A DNA stretch of 6,197 bases from Actinobacteria bacterium UBA3028 (GTDB lineage Bacteria; Actinomycetota; Actinomycetes; Nanopelagicales; Nanopelagicaceae), in contig DFDL01000002.1 in NCBI GenBank assembly GCA_002367715.1, forward strand, positions 6,000 to 12,196. The letters run 5' to 3'. How positions within the stretch are numbered: the first letter of the stretch is position 1; each line of letters opens with the position of its first letter. The position numbers and the translations under genes are program-made. Shown here piece after piece: positions 5,815 to 6,197 of the stretch. Under the pieces are notes generated by a model that ran no database searches, was not told the DNA's origin, and saw nothing but the letters and a program-made list of their open reading frames with translations.

Positions 5815-6197
5815 GTGGCCGATCGACATAATCGCGATATAGATCTCCTACCACCACCACTTCCTGAGCCACTAAACGTTAAGTGTGTAGATGCACATGC
5901 TCATATCGAAATTGTCACAAATACCGCGCCAGGCTCCCCAGAGGTTGGGCGAATTCTAGAAGAGGCAAGAAGTGTTGGAATCGATCGCATCGTTCAAGTT
6001 GGATATTCTGCAGAACAATCAAAGTGGTGTGTTGAAATGGCCGAGCACTGGCCAAATGTTCTGGCCGCGGTTGCGCTCCACCCAAATGAGGCGCCAGTGG
6101 TAAAAGATTTAGAGGCCGATCTTGCAATTATTGAAAAATTAGCACAGCACCCTAAAGTGCGGGCAATCGGTGAGACTGGATTAGATTATTTTCGAAC
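5815..6197 (+). CDS. tatD: TatD-family metal-dependent DNase, 3' partial
   Basis: The frame is open from GTG 5815 to the window edge (127 complete residues). TatD proteins are TIM-barrel metallohydrolases with DNase/exonuclease activity, linked to DNA repair or RNA quality control. After a short proline-rich leader comes CVDAHAHIE, giving the metal ligands H28 and H30. AVALHPNEAP (85-94) corresponds to the family GIHPH segment, and AIGETGLDYFR (117-127) contains the metal-bridging glutamate E120. About half of the expected 260-300 residues lie beyond the window. The start is three bases after the metG stop, with a weak TGGA at 5804-5807 as ribosome binding site, so it is the third gene of the rsmI-metG-tatD run. 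In many Actinobacteria the next genes are rpfB and ksgA; this is a prediction for the adjoining DNA. Confidence 0.93.
   Translation, partial: MADRHNRDIDLLPPPLPEPLNVKCVDAHAHIEIVTNTAPGSPEVGRILEEARSVGIDRIVQVGYSAEQSKWCVEMAEHWPNVLAAVALHPNEAPVVKDLEADLAIIEKLAQHPKVRAIGETGLDYFR

Noticed and set aside
5915..6127. Minus-strand 70-codon frame opposite tatD
   Set aside because: tatD shows metal-binding motifs in the plus frame throughout this stretch; the antisense frame has no recognisable features.

Overview
The window reads as chromosomal core DNA from an actinobacterium. The gene order, left to right, is a MoeA/gephyrin-like gene, a RimJ-type acetyltransferase, an actinobacterial membrane protein, then a protein O-mannosyltransferase on the opposite strand, rsmI, metG and tatD. 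This matches the order I know from Mycobacterium (galU-moeA1-rimJ-Rv0996 ... Rv1002c/pmt, rsmI, metG, tatD, rpfB, ksgA) and from other Actinobacteria. The DNA is clearly A+T-leaning for that phylum (by eye in the low-to-mid 40s % G+C, not counted), genes are packed with almost no spacers, and non-ATG starts are common. Together these suggest a streamlined, low-GC, probably freshwater planktonic actinobacterium of the acI/Nanopelagicales type. The taxon is an inference; the phylum is well supported.

Layout: (1) Positions 1-2070, plus strand: the 3' half of a gephyrin/MoeA homologue, rimJ starting at the very next base after its stop, and after a 48-base gap a three-segment membrane protein of the GlpR/SepX family. 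(2) Positions 2082-3383, minus strand: a full-length GT39 protein mannosyltransferase, convergent with the membrane protein gene (11-base gap). (3) Positions 3416-6197, plus strand: rsmI, metG and the start of tatD, tightly coupled (4-base overlap, then a 3-base gap). rsmI and pmt diverge from a 32-base interval. There is no intergenic stretch above 50 bases, and I see no RNA genes, mobile elements, CRISPR or long repeats.

How the genes fit together: the right-hand cluster is translation and nucleic-acid housekeeping (16S rRNA 2'-O-methylation, methionyl-tRNA charging, TatD nuclease). pmt glycosylates exported proteins. The most interesting part is the left-hand cluster. The MoeA homologue has lost recognisable molybdopterin-binding and catalytic motifs, and it sits one gene away from a GlpR/SepX-like membrane protein. 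In Corynebacterium a gephyrin-like protein (Glp) and its membrane receptor (GlpR), and in Streptomyces the related SepX, act in cell division. This window therefore probably carries a diverged, minimal version of that divisome module rather than a molybdenum-cofactor enzyme.
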